In this document: piece by piece, positions 30,044 to 39,059 of the stretch
Position numbering within the stretch: the stretch's first letter is position 1
Layout: every line of letters starts with the position of its first letter
Assembly: GCA_001941135.1 (NCBI GenBank)
Contig: MSHL01000060.1
Coordinates: forward strand, 1 to 41,854
Length of the DNA stretch: 41,854 nt
From: Ruminococcus sp. Zagget11
GTDB taxonomy: Bacteria > Bacillota > Clostridia > Oscillospirales > Ruminococcaceae
Reading direction: 5' to 3'
Program-made: the position numbers and the translations under genes
The notes under the pieces: model-generated
Databases searched by the model: none
Told to the model about the DNA's origin: nothing
Seen by the model: only the letters and a program-made list of their open reading frames with translations

Positions 30044-31116
30044 ATTATACCGCCTCCTACGACGTTATCACCATCATAGAAAACACACGCCTGACCTTTC
30101 GCCGCCCCACGAACAGGCTCGGTAAATTCTATGCGCCACAGTCCGTTTTTATCCGACGGATAAAGGACAGCGGGCTTGTCGGGGGCATTGTAACGAGTTT
30201 TCGCAGTAACCTGCATTTCACCGTCAGGCATTACTCCGGAACAGATATTAACATCTCTGAGGGTAATGGTTTTTCTGTACAGCTCCCTTTCCTCGCCAAG
30301 GGTGACGGTGTTGCTTTCAGCATTTTTGTCGGTAACGTAAACAGGCTTTCCAAAGGTAACTCCCAGTCCTCGCCGCTGACCGATTGTATATCTTTCGATA
30401 CCGCTGTGAGTACCGAGGATATTGCCCTTACTGTCAATGAAATTCCCCGGTGGGGTGGATTTTCCGGTGAAACGGCGAATAAAATCCGCATAATCACCGT
30501 CAGGCACAAAGCATATATCCTGGCTGTCGGGCTTGTGTGACGTGACAAGTCCGTACTCCTCCGCTAAACTGCGAACCGTCAGCTTGTCAATATCACAAAG
30601 GGGGAAAAGTGTGTGGGCGAGGGTATACTGCGTCATCATATACAGAACATAGGTCTGATCCTTTCGCCTGTCCCTCGGCCGCAAAAGTCGGTAAATGCCG
30701 TTTTCCTCGTCACGCTCTATTCGTGCATAATGACCTGTGGCTATATAGTCAAAGCCCAGAAGCTCCGCCCTTTTCAGCATAAGGTCAAGCTTCATACAGC
30801 GATTACATTCTATACAGGGATTAGGCGTTTCGCCGCTTAAATAGCCGCTTACAAAGGGAGCCATTACCCTGCTGCGGAACTCGTCCGTGAGATTTAGGGT
30901 AATATGGTCTATACCGATTTTCCTGCAAACAGCCTTTGCGTCCTCAACGTCCGAAAGAGAACAGCATCCTCCCTCCTCGGGGTAATCATCACCCAAATCG
31001 GCGTTGCTGTAAAGCCGCATGGTACAGCCGCAAACCTCATACCCCTGCTGACTGAGAATAAGGGCGGCAGCGGAGCTATCCACTCCTCCGCTCATTCCCA
31101 CAAGAACCTTCTTCAT
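30037..31116 (-). CDS. mnmA: tRNA-uridine 2-sulfurtransferase
   Basis: 359 residues. It thiolates the wobble uridine (position 34) of Glu, Gln and Lys tRNAs, using ATP and a persulfide donor. The PP-loop GMSGGVDSS is at residues 7-15. The two catalytic cysteines are seen as C101 in NPCIEC and C202 in SQDICFV. Further segments TGHYARI and DQTYVLYMM are present. Its start overlaps the HAD gene stop (ATGA), so it belongs to the ABC-F/HAD/mnmA/DUF1284 operon. Confidence 0.95.
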   Translation of the reverse strand: MKKVLVGMSGGVDSSAAALILSQQGYEVCGCTMRLYSNADLGDDYPEEGGCCSLSDVEDAKAVCRKIGIDHITLNLTDEFRSRVMAPFVSGYLSGETPNPCIECNRCMKLDLMLKRAELLGFDYIATGHYARIERDEENGIYRLLRPRDRRKDQTYVLYMMTQYTLAHTLFPLCDIDKLTVRSLAEEYGLVTSHKPDSQDICFVPDGDYADFIRRFTGKSTPPGNFIDSKGNILGTHSGIERYTIGQRRGLGVTFGKPVYVTDKNAESNTVTLGEERELYRKTITLRDVNICSGVMPDGEMQVTAKTRYNAPDKPAVLYPSDKNGLWRIEFTEPVRGAAKGQACVFYDGDNVVGGGIIC

Positions 31117-31781
31117 ACTACGCTATTCTCCTTACACAGCTCACTAAAGCTGTCAATACAAAAATCCGCATATTCACTAAGCTTTGAAAAATCCCCGCTG
31201 TCGCCGTTATTCACGCCCACAACATAGAAGCCTGCTTCCTTTGCCGTGTAAGCCGCATGGGGCGAATCCTCAAAGACAGCCGTTTGTGAAATGCCTGCAC
31301 CCAGCCTTTCGGCACATTTAAGAAAAATATCGGGACTGCTTTTATCGCTGCCCACCTCATCGGAGGTTATGACAAATCGGAGAGAATTTATAATACCGTT
31401 AGCGGAAAGCGCACCCTCGGCAAGCTCACGACTATTGGAGGTAGCGGCACAAAGACAAATATCATTCCTGCGGCACTGTTCAATAAATTCAAGCACTCCC
31501 TCTTTAAGGGGAATTTCGTGAAAATAGCGCTGACGGACAATATCGGCAATTTCACCGCAAACGGTTTCCAAACTGTCGGTGAGGGAATAATAATCGATAA
31601 GATACTGCGATGCGGAAACAAAGTGAAGTGATTTAAGTGCCTGAGAAACCTGTGGGTCATAGGCGATATTTCTTTTTGCAAGGAATTCCCTGTCGGCATC
31701 AGCCCAGACGGACAGCGAATCCAAAAGAGTGCCGTCAACGTCCATTATAATAGCCTTTATTGTTTGCGGTAAATTAATCAT
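31113..31781 (-). CDS. HAD-superfamily hydrolase (phosphoglycolate/beta-phosphoglucomutase-like)
   Basis: 222 residues. Motif I is DVDGTLLDS near residue 14 (nucleophile and acid Asp), motif II is in CAATSNS, and motif III/IV is around K148-S149 and EDSPHAAYTAKEAG. A helical cap between motifs I and II marks subclass I. These are phosphatases or phosphomutases of small phosphorylated metabolites; the substrate cannot be told. It overlaps both neighbours by four bases (ATGA type), indicating tight co-translation. Confidence 0.87.
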   Translation of the reverse strand: MINLPQTIKAIIMDVDGTLLDSLSVWADADREFLAKRNIAYDPQVSQALKSLHFVSASQYLIDYYSLTDSLETVCGEIADIVRQRYFHEIPLKEGVLEFIEQCRRNDICLCAATSNSRELAEGALSANGIINSLRFVITSDEVGSDKSSPDIFLKCAERLGAGISQTAVFEDSPHAAYTAKEAGFYVVGVNNGDSGDFSKLSEYADFCIDSFSELCKENSVV

Positions 31782-33790
31782 GCTTCACTCTCCATAAGCT
31801 CCACCCATTCATCGGTATACTCTCCCGAAAGTGCTTTCAGCTTTTCCAGCTCATCGCACTTTTCTTTCATCAGCTCGTAATCCGCGCACACCTCGTCATT
31901 GCACAAATCCTCCTGCAAGCCTGCTATCCTTACCTCACATTCGTCTATAAGCCCTTCCAGCTCCCGTATACGCTCACGCCGTTTCGCTGCCTTTGCCCGC
32001 TGTTCCTTACTGCGATAGGTATTAACCTGCTTTTCCTTTGCACTCTGTAATGACTCCTGCCGCCGCCTTTCAGCATCACGCTCCTGCTCCGCTTCCATGC
32101 GACTGCGCTTTTGGGTCATATATCCCTCAAAGCCGCCGCCAAATTCCTCCGCTTTACCCGGGGTAATTTCCACTATCCTATCCGCAATTTTGTCCAATAA
32201 ATACCTGTCGTGGGACACAAATATAATCGTCCCCTCAAATGCCGACAGCGCTTCCTCGATAACCTCCTTTGCGGACATATCCAAATGGTTGGTAGGCTCG
32301 TCCATGATAAGCACATTCGCTCTTTCAAGCATCATTATGGCAAAGCACAGCTTGGCACGCTCACCGCCGCTTATTACACCTGTGGGCTTGAATACATTTT
32401 CTCCGGTAAGCATGACTTGACCTAAAATGCTCCGCACCTGCGTTTCACTCATGGTGCGGTGTCTGTCGTGTATCTCGTCAATACAGCTCTTTTGGGGCGA
32501 CAGCTCCGCGCCCTCCTGGTCAAAATACGCAATCTTCACGTTTTTCGCCCAGCGTATTTTGCCCTTACTGTATTGCCCCGAGCTATCAACCTCCTCGTTC
32601 ACATATCTTCCCCGATAGGCAGACATGGGGCTCATAAGCATTTTAAGCAGGGTGGATTTACCGATGCCGTTGGCTCCCACTATTCCGACCTTTTCCCCGC
32701 GGCGAACATTAAGGCTGAAACCGCTTACCAGTGTTTTTCTGCCGCTGCCCTCTCCCACGGAAATATCCATATTCTCTGCGGAAAGAACCTCCTGCGGCGG
32801 TGTAATATCATACTCAAATCGTATCTTTGCCCGCTTATGGCTGATAACAGGCTTTTCAAGCAGCTCCATTGATTCAAGCTTTTTCATGCGGCTTTTCGCC
32901 ATGTTTGTAGTGCTTGCCCTAACTAAATTCTTGTCTATATATTCCTGCAGCTTGGCAATTTCCTCCTGCTGTGCCTCATACTCCTTCAATCGGCGGATAT
33001 CGTCCTCCTCCTTAAGCTGCGTAAAACGAGTGTAATTACCTTTCCACCGTCTTAATCTGCACCGTTCTATATGGCAGATAGACGTACACAGCTTATCAAG
33101 GAAATATCTGTCATGGGAAACGATAAGAAGCGCGCCCTTGTAGTCGGACAGATATCCCTCAAGCCACATAATAGTATCGAAATCAAGATGGTTAGTAGGC
33201 TCGTCAAGGATAAGTAAATCGGGACTTTCAAGGAGAAGCTTTGCCATAGCAAGGCGAGTTTTTTCACCGCCGCTTAGGGTAGATATTACCCTGTTATAGG
33301 TGTCCTCTTTAAAGCCCATACCAAAGAGAACGGTTTTTATTCTCACGTTAATCATATATCCGCCGCCCGCCTCAAATTCGGCAGTCTTGCGGTCATATTC
33401 TGCGGAAATTTCCTTAAAACGCTTTTCGTCGTCATGAACAGAGGGCTGTGACATAAGCTGTTCCAGCTCCCGCATTTTCTTTTCTGTTTCGAGGAGATCG
33501 GAAAAGACCGAGGTCATTTCCTGTATTACGGTAGAGGAACGGTCAAGACCGCTGTTCTGCTCCAGATAACCCACAGACGCAGATTTTGTAAGCACCAGTG
33601 ACGGTGTATTCGGTTCGGGCTGATATTCGTAATCCTCCTTGCCCGTTATAATCCGAAGCAGGGTGGATTTTCCGCAGCCGTTGTCGCCCACAAGACCAAT
33701 TCTGTCGTTATTTTCAATGGTAAGGGAAATATTATCCAGTACAGTTTTGCCGTTATAAATCTTACTTATATTTTCCAGTGATAGTATCAT
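31778..33790 (-). CDS. ABC-F family ATPase
   Basis: 670 residues with two nucleotide-binding domains and no membrane segments. First domain: Walker A GDNGCGKST near 35, signature LSGGEKTR, Walker B LLILDEPTNHLD. Inter-domain linker at about 230-330 with the basic SRMKKLESMELLEK helix. Second domain: GANGIGKST, SGGERAK, VLIMDEPTNHLD. A C-terminal coiled coil (about 540-670, rich in E, R and K) follows. ABC-F proteins act on the ribosome as translation factors or antibiotic-protection proteins. This one has the layout of housekeeping members such as YdiF/Uup. First gene of its operon, with AAAGGTG before ATG. Confidence 0.92.
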   Translation of the reverse strand: MILSLENISKIYNGKTVLDNISLTIENNDRIGLVGDNGCGKSTLLRIITGKEDYEYQPEPNTPSLVLTKSASVGYLEQNSGLDRSSTVIQEMTSVFSDLLETEKKMRELEQLMSQPSVHDDEKRFKEISAEYDRKTAEFEAGGGYMINVRIKTVLFGMGFKEDTYNRVISTLSGGEKTRLAMAKLLLESPDLLILDEPTNHLDFDTIMWLEGYLSDYKGALLIVSHDRYFLDKLCTSICHIERCRLRRWKGNYTRFTQLKEEDDIRRLKEYEAQQEEIAKLQEYIDKNLVRASTTNMAKSRMKKLESMELLEKPVISHKRAKIRFEYDITPPQEVLSAENMDISVGEGSGRKTLVSGFSLNVRRGEKVGIVGANGIGKSTLLKMLMSPMSAYRGRYVNEEVDSSGQYSKGKIRWAKNVKIAYFDQEGAELSPQKSCIDEIHDRHRTMSETQVRSILGQVMLTGENVFKPTGVISGGERAKLCFAIMMLERANVLIMDEPTNHLDMSAKEVIEEALSAFEGTIIFVSHDRYLLDKIADRIVEITPGKAEEFGGGFEGYMTQKRSRMEAEQERDAERRRQESLQSAKEKQVNTYRSKEQRAKAAKRRERIRELEGLIDECEVRIAGLQEDLCNDEVCADYELMKEKCDELEKLKALSGEYTDEWVELMESEA

Positions 33791-33827
33791 AATTCAAGCA
33801 CCTTTAGCGTGTTTTTTGACAATAGTA

Positions 33828-33856
33828 ATTATAACACATAATTGCAGCCATGTCAA
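33828..33856 (-). promoter_or_regulatory. Promoter of the ABC-F/HAD/mnmA/DUF1284 operon
   Basis: Minus-strand TTGACA (33851-33856), 17-base spacer, TATAAT (33828-33833). Confidence 0.8.
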
Positions 33857-33877
33857 TCAGCGATCTATGACTGAAAC

Positions 33878-33909
33878 GGGCGATGACCGACAGATGCCGA
33901 TCACCGCCC
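33878..33909 (-). terminator. Hairpin after the PHP phosphatase gene
   Basis: On the minus strand GGGCGGTGATCG pairs with CGGTCATCGCCC through two G-U pairs. Short GTTT tail. It is placed ten bases after the stop, so probably a weak terminator. Confidence 0.6.
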
Positions 33910-33918
33910 ATTAATAAA

Positions 33919-34716
33919 TCACAAGCCTATTTGTCTTGGCTTTCTTCCCTCATACACCGCATACTCGGTAAAGCCGCATTTTACCAAAATACCGCGGACG
34001 TTATCGAAGTTATCCCCCACATATTCGGGTGAATGAGCATCCGAGCCTACGGTTATAAGCCTACCCCCAAGCCTATAATATTCCCGCATAATATCCTCGC
34101 AGGGGTTAGGCGCGCCCAATCCGTTGCGATAGCCACCCGAATTACATTCCAGAGCCTTTCCGTCCCTGATAAGCCGCTCCAATATGGGAGTAATGCAATC
34201 CTTATATCTATCAAAGGAAAATTCCTTGTTTTTATTTTCGCCGTAGCGGACGATATAGTCCAAATGCCCCAAGGAATCATAGCAGCTCATGGCGGTAATA
34301 TTCTCCAAAACCGCCTCAAAATAGCGTCTATACGCCTGTTCCTCGGTTTTCCCCTTGAAATACTCGGGATAATAGGGATCAAGACCGTCAATGAAGTGAA
34401 CGGAGCCGATGACGAAATCAAAGGGATAAAACTCGGTAAGCTTAGTTAGATAATCTGCGAGGTGAACCTGCAGACCCAGCTCTATACCTACAGAAATGCT
34501 GATTTTGTTCTTATATCGTTTTTTCAGCTGTTCCATAGCGGTGAAATAGCCGCCAATATCCAACTCAAAGGAAACATCGGACACCACATCGTGATCATGG
34601 TGGTCGGTGATACAGATATGGTTCATTCCTAAGGAAACAGCTTTTTCAATCTGTGCTTCGGGCAAAGCAGTGCTGTCCCCCGAAAAGCCTGTATGCAAAT
34701 GGCAATCGTAAAGCAT
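33919..34716 (-). CDS. PHP-domain phosphatase (histidinol-phosphatase HisJ/HisK type)
   Basis: 265 residues. The PHP metal-binding pattern is clear: CHLHTGFSGDS at the N-terminus, ITDHHDHDV near 37, -IGVELGLQ-, -GSVHFIDG-, -HLDYIVRYG- and a C-terminal VGSDAHSPEYVGDN. By family knowledge such proteins hydrolyse histidinol phosphate in histidine synthesis with a trinuclear metal centre, but other PHP phosphatases look alike and no his genes are adjacent. AAGGGG lies upstream of ATG. Confidence 0.85.
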   Translation of the reverse strand: MLYDCHLHTGFSGDSTALPEAQIEKAVSLGMNHICITDHHDHDVVSDVSFELDIGGYFTAMEQLKKRYKNKISISVGIELGLQVHLADYLTKLTEFYPFDFVIGSVHFIDGLDPYYPEYFKGKTEEQAYRRYFEAVLENITAMSCYDSLGHLDYIVRYGENKNKEFSFDRYKDCITPILERLIRDGKALECNSGGYRNGLGAPNPCEDIMREYYRLGGRLITVGSDAHSPEYVGDNFDNVRGILVKCGFTEYAVYEGRKPRQIGL

Positions 34717-34823
34717 AAAAACAACCCCTTGTGGAAGATGGAAGATAGATAATAGAAAATAGAAATGGATATTAACAATGCAGCCGATAAACGAGCCGAC
34801 ATTAACTGTCGGTATAACCGCTA

Positions 34824-35527
34824 ACGCAATTCACCCACAACAAAGGGCGGCGGAAGACGGCGGGTGCAGGCTCAGCCTGCCGAGTTTCCAAAGGCGAGTA
34901 GCCCTTGGTGGGTGTGGGCAAAGCCCACTTGTGCCGTAGGCACAAATAAACATAAGAGCGTAAATTAAGGCTTTTGTAAAGTGCCGCACTGGGAAAAACA
35001 AGTTATAAACGTGATAATGAACATAAAACAGTTGTGAACAGCTTATAGTGCGGCACTTGTGAAAACGAGTGGACGCCGTGCGTCCACAATGTTTTCACGC
35101 AAAATCGGAGATTTTGCCGAAAATGTACAGGTATACGTATTGCAAGCTTTAGCCGATAAATAACGGTAATTTTGCCGAAAACAAACATATTATTCCATGA
35201 AAAGCGTTAGCAAGTCAATCGCCTTGGACTATATAGCATACACCCTTTATACGATGACGAGTAGGCTTTCGGCAAACCTACGGTTTGCGTGAAAACATTG
35301 CCACTGCATTCGCAGTAGCTCGCGTTCACAGTGCCCTACTAGAGGCAAGAAATTAAGAGGCAAGAGGCAAGAAATTCCAGCTGTTTGATGCATTGAAAGC
35401 ACTTCAAAGAAAAAGTAAAAGGGCTTATTCTTCTTGCCTCTTGCCTCTAATTCTCTTGCTTCTAGTAGGGCAGGCTGAGCCTGCACCCGCCGTCTTCCAT
35501 CGCCCTTTGGTGTGGGTAAATTGCGTA
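34824..35527. mobile_element. 704-bp gene-free element with 58-bp terminal inverted repeats
   Basis: 34824-34881 and 35470-35527 are reverse complements with 54 of 58 bases identical by eye and no gaps. The shared core includes GGAAGACGGCGGGTGCAGG. The interior has no reading frame of note but many stems: TGGGC/GCCCA, TTGTGCC/GGCACAA, AAGTGCCGCACT/AGTGCGGCACTT (34979-34990 and 35047-35058) and GTGAAAAC/GTTTTCAC enclosing GTGGACG/CGTCCAC (35059-35098). This looks like a large MITE or a transposon that has lost its transposase. Purine-rich repeats flank both sides. Confidence 0.65.
35334..35470. repeat. 137-bp hairpin element nested inside the larger element
   Basis: The 40-base arms 35334-35373 and 35431-35470 are inverted repeats with about four mismatches, starting CCCTACTAGA and containing GAGGCAAGAGGCAAGAA. 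It ends exactly where the right terminal repeat of the larger element begins. Confidence 0.6.
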
Positions 35528-35590
35528 GCATATCGACCGACTTCAATTCTATTCTCTATATTCTATCCTCTATATCCTGTCCTCTATATT

Positions 35591-37081
35591 CTATTCCCCG
35601 GCAGTTATCGAACCCGTGGGATTTACCCGCAGCTTCTCTATGCAGTCAATAAGCGAATCGGTGTTGGCGGCAAAGGCGTTGTTTATAAACAGCACGTCCG
35701 TTATGCCGTTTTCCTTGATATACTCCACCGCATTCGTTCCAAAATAACGTATATCTATTATATATACCTCGTCAAAGCTGTCTACCAAAAACGGTGCAAA
35801 GGCATTTCCGTAGGATTCCTTGAAAACTGCTATCTTCCGCCCCGTTTCAAGCTGCGTTACCGCCTTTACATGAAGTGCATCTCCCCCAAGGAACATTCCG
35901 TAGCAATAGCTCCCCGATGCGGAATCGTAGAATAACGTGCCTGTTCCGGTTTCCTCTAAGGTTTCATAATCGTAATAGTATGCCGTGTACTCCGATGTCG
36001 GCTTGTACCATGTGAATATTTCGGGAATGTTTAGCAGCCGTGAATCGTTGGTGTAGCTGTACAGCGAACCGACAAAGCCCTCCTTTGTCCCCGTTTCATA
36101 GTCCTCCAGGGCGGGGGGAGTTTGTCCCAGCAGCTCCGCAAATGCCTTATAAGCGTAATAAGCGCCCCTCTGCGACCAGTGATGATCTGTGCGCAGATAG
36201 ATATATTCATCGGTATGCTGCGCTATTTCCGAATAAGCATCAACGGATATAACGTCCGCTGTGTAGCTTGAGTATATATTGTCTATTGCGTCCTTTTCCG
36301 ATGCGGAATAGCGGCTGTATTTGCTCGGAAGATAAAATTCAACGGAGGTGGGAACTACCATGTTGTATACGTTTATATCCTCTCCCAAATCCTCCTTATA
36401 GGCGCTTATTACCTCGGCATAACGCTTGCCTGCCTCGGAATCTCCGCCAAAAAGCATTACCCCTGCGGTATCGCCGTACATCTCCACTCCGTCTACTATA
36501 ATGCCGTTATTGCTGAAATCCTCGATATTACCCACAACTTCTTCCTCGGTAACGGTGGTTGTTTCCTCGGTTTCCGTTACTTCGGGGACGGTTGTGACTA
36601 TAATCTCCTCCTCGTCACCCTCGGCTGAAGTCGGCTCGGTTTCCTCCGTGACAGCTGCTGTAGTCACGGCAGTGGTTTCAGCCTCGGTAATAGCCTGACC
36701 GTTATCGTCCGCCACCACCGAAACATTGCCGTAAAATGTGGGAGTGCTTATCCCAAAGTGACTTGTTATCCATGAACCCATTGAAACCAGCTGCTCTCTG
36801 AAAGGCACCGTATCGGAAAAATAGGTCGTAAAATCAGCGGTGTATTCTCCGCTGAAATAGGACTCTGCGGAAAATATCGGCTTTTCGGTCAAGGTTCTTT
36901 TTTCAAGCTCCGATACAGTCGGTCTTGTAAGCAGGGTAAGGCACAGCCCTATAAAGATAATTGCGGCAATAATTACCACAATAACAGCACGTTCATAAGC
37001 GGCGTGCTGCTTTTTATAGGCTCTTTCCATTGCCTTTTCCGTTGATATTTTGTTTTTTCTCCGTTTTTTTCTTTGCTTCAT
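35591..37081 (-). CDS. DHHW-family (AlgJ-like) acyl-transfer partner protein
   Basis: 496 residues. A basic N-terminal tail, one membrane helix (about 31-51), a Thr/Glu-rich linker (about 130-185) and an extracellular AlgJ/SGNH-like domain. The name-giving DHHW is at 299-302 within LRTDHHWSQRGAYYA; GGDS near 212 and the -GDALHVKAVTQLE- segment fit the SGNH-like fold. Partner of the MBOAT protein encoded 30 bases upstream; such pairs O-acetylate cell-surface polysaccharides or teichoic acids outside the membrane. Confidence 0.88.
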   Translation of the reverse strand: MKQRKKRRKNKISTEKAMERAYKKQHAAYERAVIVVIIAAIIFIGLCLTLLTRPTVSELEKRTLTEKPIFSAESYFSGEYTADFTTYFSDTVPFREQLVSMGSWITSHFGISTPTFYGNVSVVADDNGQAITEAETTAVTTAAVTEETEPTSAEGDEEEIIVTTVPEVTETEETTTVTEEEVVGNIEDFSNNGIIVDGVEMYGDTAGVMLFGGDSEAGKRYAEVISAYKEDLGEDINVYNMVVPTSVEFYLPSKYSRYSASEKDAIDNIYSSYTADVISVDAYSEIAQHTDEYIYLRTDHHWSQRGAYYAYKAFAELLGQTPPALEDYETGTKEGFVGSLYSYTNDSRLLNIPEIFTWYKPTSEYTAYYYDYETLEETGTGTLFYDSASGSYCYGMFLGGDALHVKAVTQLETGRKIAVFKESYGNAFAPFLVDSFDEVYIIDIRYFGTNAVEYIKENGITDVLFINNAFAANTDSLIDCIEKLRVNPTGSITAGE

Positions 37082-37111
37082 TATAAAACTTCCAGACTAT
37101 AAATTGGCTAT

Positions 37112-38527
37112 TTAATAGCGGTAATACAGAAAAGCGTTATAGGTATCACCCACAAGAAGCAGGGATGACACCAAAATTATCGCCAGCAGACATATCAGCT
37201 TCACGGCTGAAACAGCTCCAAATGCTGCGGGATGACGGCGCACGCCCTTTTCACATATCTCGCTTACCTTTCCGTAAACAGGTACACACAGGATAATAGC
37301 GGCTATTATCAGCCAAATGCTGCCCTTAAGCGCCGATTCGGTAACAGGGTCGCTAAGCGCCGCACCGCCCGCGCCGAACATGGTTTTCATGCACGCGCCG
37401 CATTTCGACAAATCCGTGAAATAGAATATAGTCCAACCAACAACTATGACCAGCAGCGAATATATATGACCGATAATCCTCGGCAGAGTGTCCAACGCTT
37501 TAAGCAGCCATTTTTTCTCGATTATGAGTATTACACCGAAGTACAGTCCCCACAGAATAAAGCTGGCGTTCGCCCCGTGCCATAGTCCCGTGCAGAACCA
37601 CACCACAAGTATATTCAGCATTTGGTGCTTTCTGTTGCCCCCAAGGGGGATATAGACATAATCCCTGAAAAACGACCCAAGGGAAATGTGCCATCTGCGC
37701 CAAAACTCCGTTGCGGAGCGTGATATATACGGGTAGTTGAAGTTTTCGGGAAAATGAAATCCGCACATTCTCCCCATTCCGATAGCCATGTCCGAATAAC
37801 CGGAAAAATCAAAGTAAATCTGCAGAGTGTACATTATCACTCCGCCCCACGCTGCCAGTACGGAATCGGGCGCGGTATCAAAACCCAGCAGCTGATCTGC
37901 AATTGCTCCTACATTGTTGGCAAAAATAACCTTTTTGCCCAGTCCGAATATGAACCGTGTAAGCCCCTCACTGAAATCGGATATTTTCACGGTTCGGTTC
38001 TCTATTTCCCTTGAAACGTCGCTGTAACGGACGATAGGTCCGGCAACAAGCTGAAAGAACATGGATAGGTACAGCAAATACTTCCCCCAGCTTTTTTGCA
38101 TCTTCGCCTTTCCTCTGTAAACATCTATTGTATATGTCAGCGATTGGAAGGTGTAGAAGGATATTCCGATAGGAAGCGTTACCTCGGGAACGGTAAGCTC
38201 CAAGGGCGTCACGGCGTTAATAGCGGTAACTATAAGCCCGCGGTATTTAAAGAATGCCAATATTCCCAAATCAATTATCACCGAGCAGGCAAGACCGATT
38301 TTCGCCTTGCGGCTTCCTCGGTATTTATCTATAAACCGTCCCCACGTGTAGTCCAGCAGTGAGGTCAAGATAAGCAGAAAAACGCACAGAGGCTCTCCCC
38401 ATGCATAAAAAGCCAGCGAAAAAATGACAAGAACAACATTTTTCTGCTTAATATTCCTTGCGGCAAAGTAGAATAAAAGGAAAAGCGGCAGAAATATATA
38501 GATAAAAAATATGTCTGAAAAGACCAA
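37112..38527 (-). CDS. MBOAT-family O-acyltransferase (AlgI/DltB-like)
   Basis: 471 residues, about 11 membrane helices. Family motifs: SATEFWRRWHISLGSFFRDY at 271-290, -YIPLGGNRKH- and WHGANASFILWG with the catalytic-type His317. The start is TTG 38527 (no closer ATG in frame; AAGGGA lies upstream at a long spacing). It passes acetyl groups from the cytoplasm across the membrane to a partner, here the DHHW protein next in the operon. Which polymer is modified is not shown. Confidence 0.9.
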   Translation of the reverse strand: MVFSDIFFIYIFLPLFLLFYFAARNIKQKNVVLVIFSLAFYAWGEPLCVFLLILTSLLDYTWGRFIDKYRGSRKAKIGLACSVIIDLGILAFFKYRGLIVTAINAVTPLELTVPEVTLPIGISFYTFQSLTYTIDVYRGKAKMQKSWGKYLLYLSMFFQLVAGPIVRYSDVSREIENRTVKISDFSEGLTRFIFGLGKKVIFANNVGAIADQLLGFDTAPDSVLAAWGGVIMYTLQIYFDFSGYSDMAIGMGRMCGFHFPENFNYPYISRSATEFWRRWHISLGSFFRDYVYIPLGGNRKHQMLNILVVWFCTGLWHGANASFILWGLYFGVILIIEKKWLLKALDTLPRIIGHIYSLLVIVVGWTIFYFTDLSKCGACMKTMFGAGGAALSDPVTESALKGSIWLIIAAIILCVPVYGKVSEICEKGVRRHPAAFGAVSAVKLICLLAIILVSSLLLVGDTYNAFLYYRY

Positions 38528-38587
38528 TTTTAAAACATTCCCTTACAATAATTATTACAATCACAAATTTCGACTTCATATGCTTAT

Positions 38588-38616
38588 ATTCTACCACAAT
38601 TACCGTCTGGTTTCAA
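38588..38616 (-). promoter_or_regulatory. Promoter of the MBOAT/DHHW operon
   Basis: Minus-strand TTGAAA (38611-38616), 17-base spacer, TAGAAT (38588-38593). Confidence 0.65.
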
Positions 38617-38736
38617 CTTTCGCCGTGAAATATTTTCAGACAATTTTTCGTTTGCGCCCGCCAATATATTTGTGAATATTGGATAATGACAATGTGTCAC
38701 AGCCGATTTAAGGAAACACCTCCAATGCCTTAACGC

Positions 38737-38775
38737 AAAAAAGTGCATAGCAGGCGCTTCAAGCTCCCGCTATGC
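38737..38775 (-). terminator. Terminator of the rny-DUF4250 transcript
   Basis: On the minus strand GCATAGCGGGAGC pairs with GCGCCTGCTATGC around a short loop, followed by ACTTTTTTG. It lies 73 bases after the DUF4250 stop. Confidence 0.8.
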
Positions 38776-38847
38776 ATCTCTTTCCATTCTATATAGGCAC
38801 AGTCATAAAACAGTCCTAACAGACAATCCTGCTTTCATTGCATATCC

Positions 38848-39027
38848 TTAGCTGAATTGATTTTTTTCGCGGTCATAGACAAATCCCGCCGCTGTCAGCT
38901 TATCGCAAAGTGCTTCCTTAGATATATCCAAATCCTCACAGAGAGCGTCCAGTGTGGGGTAAAAATCCCGCAGCTTTGTATTTACAACGCTCATCAGCAT
39001 AACAGGGTCATTTGGCAGCACAGGCAT
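38848..39027 (-). CDS. DUF4250 small protein (59 residues)
   Basis: A short frame from ATG 39027 with GGGAGGAG immediately upstream. It begins MPVLPNDPVMLMSVVNTKLR, continues DFYPTLDALCEDLDIS and ends DREKNQFS, matching the compact DUF4250 pattern (P-NDPVML-SVVNTKLRD, then a small helix-turn-helix-like fold). Function is not known. It starts 32 bases after rny and precedes the terminator at 38737-38775, so it is the second gene of the rny operon. Confidence 0.85.
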   Translation of the reverse strand: MPVLPNDPVMLMSVVNTKLRDFYPTLDALCEDLDISKEALCDKLTAAGFVYDREKNQFS

Positions 39028-39059
39028 TCTCCTCCCTGCAATTCTATATCCGGCGGCTC

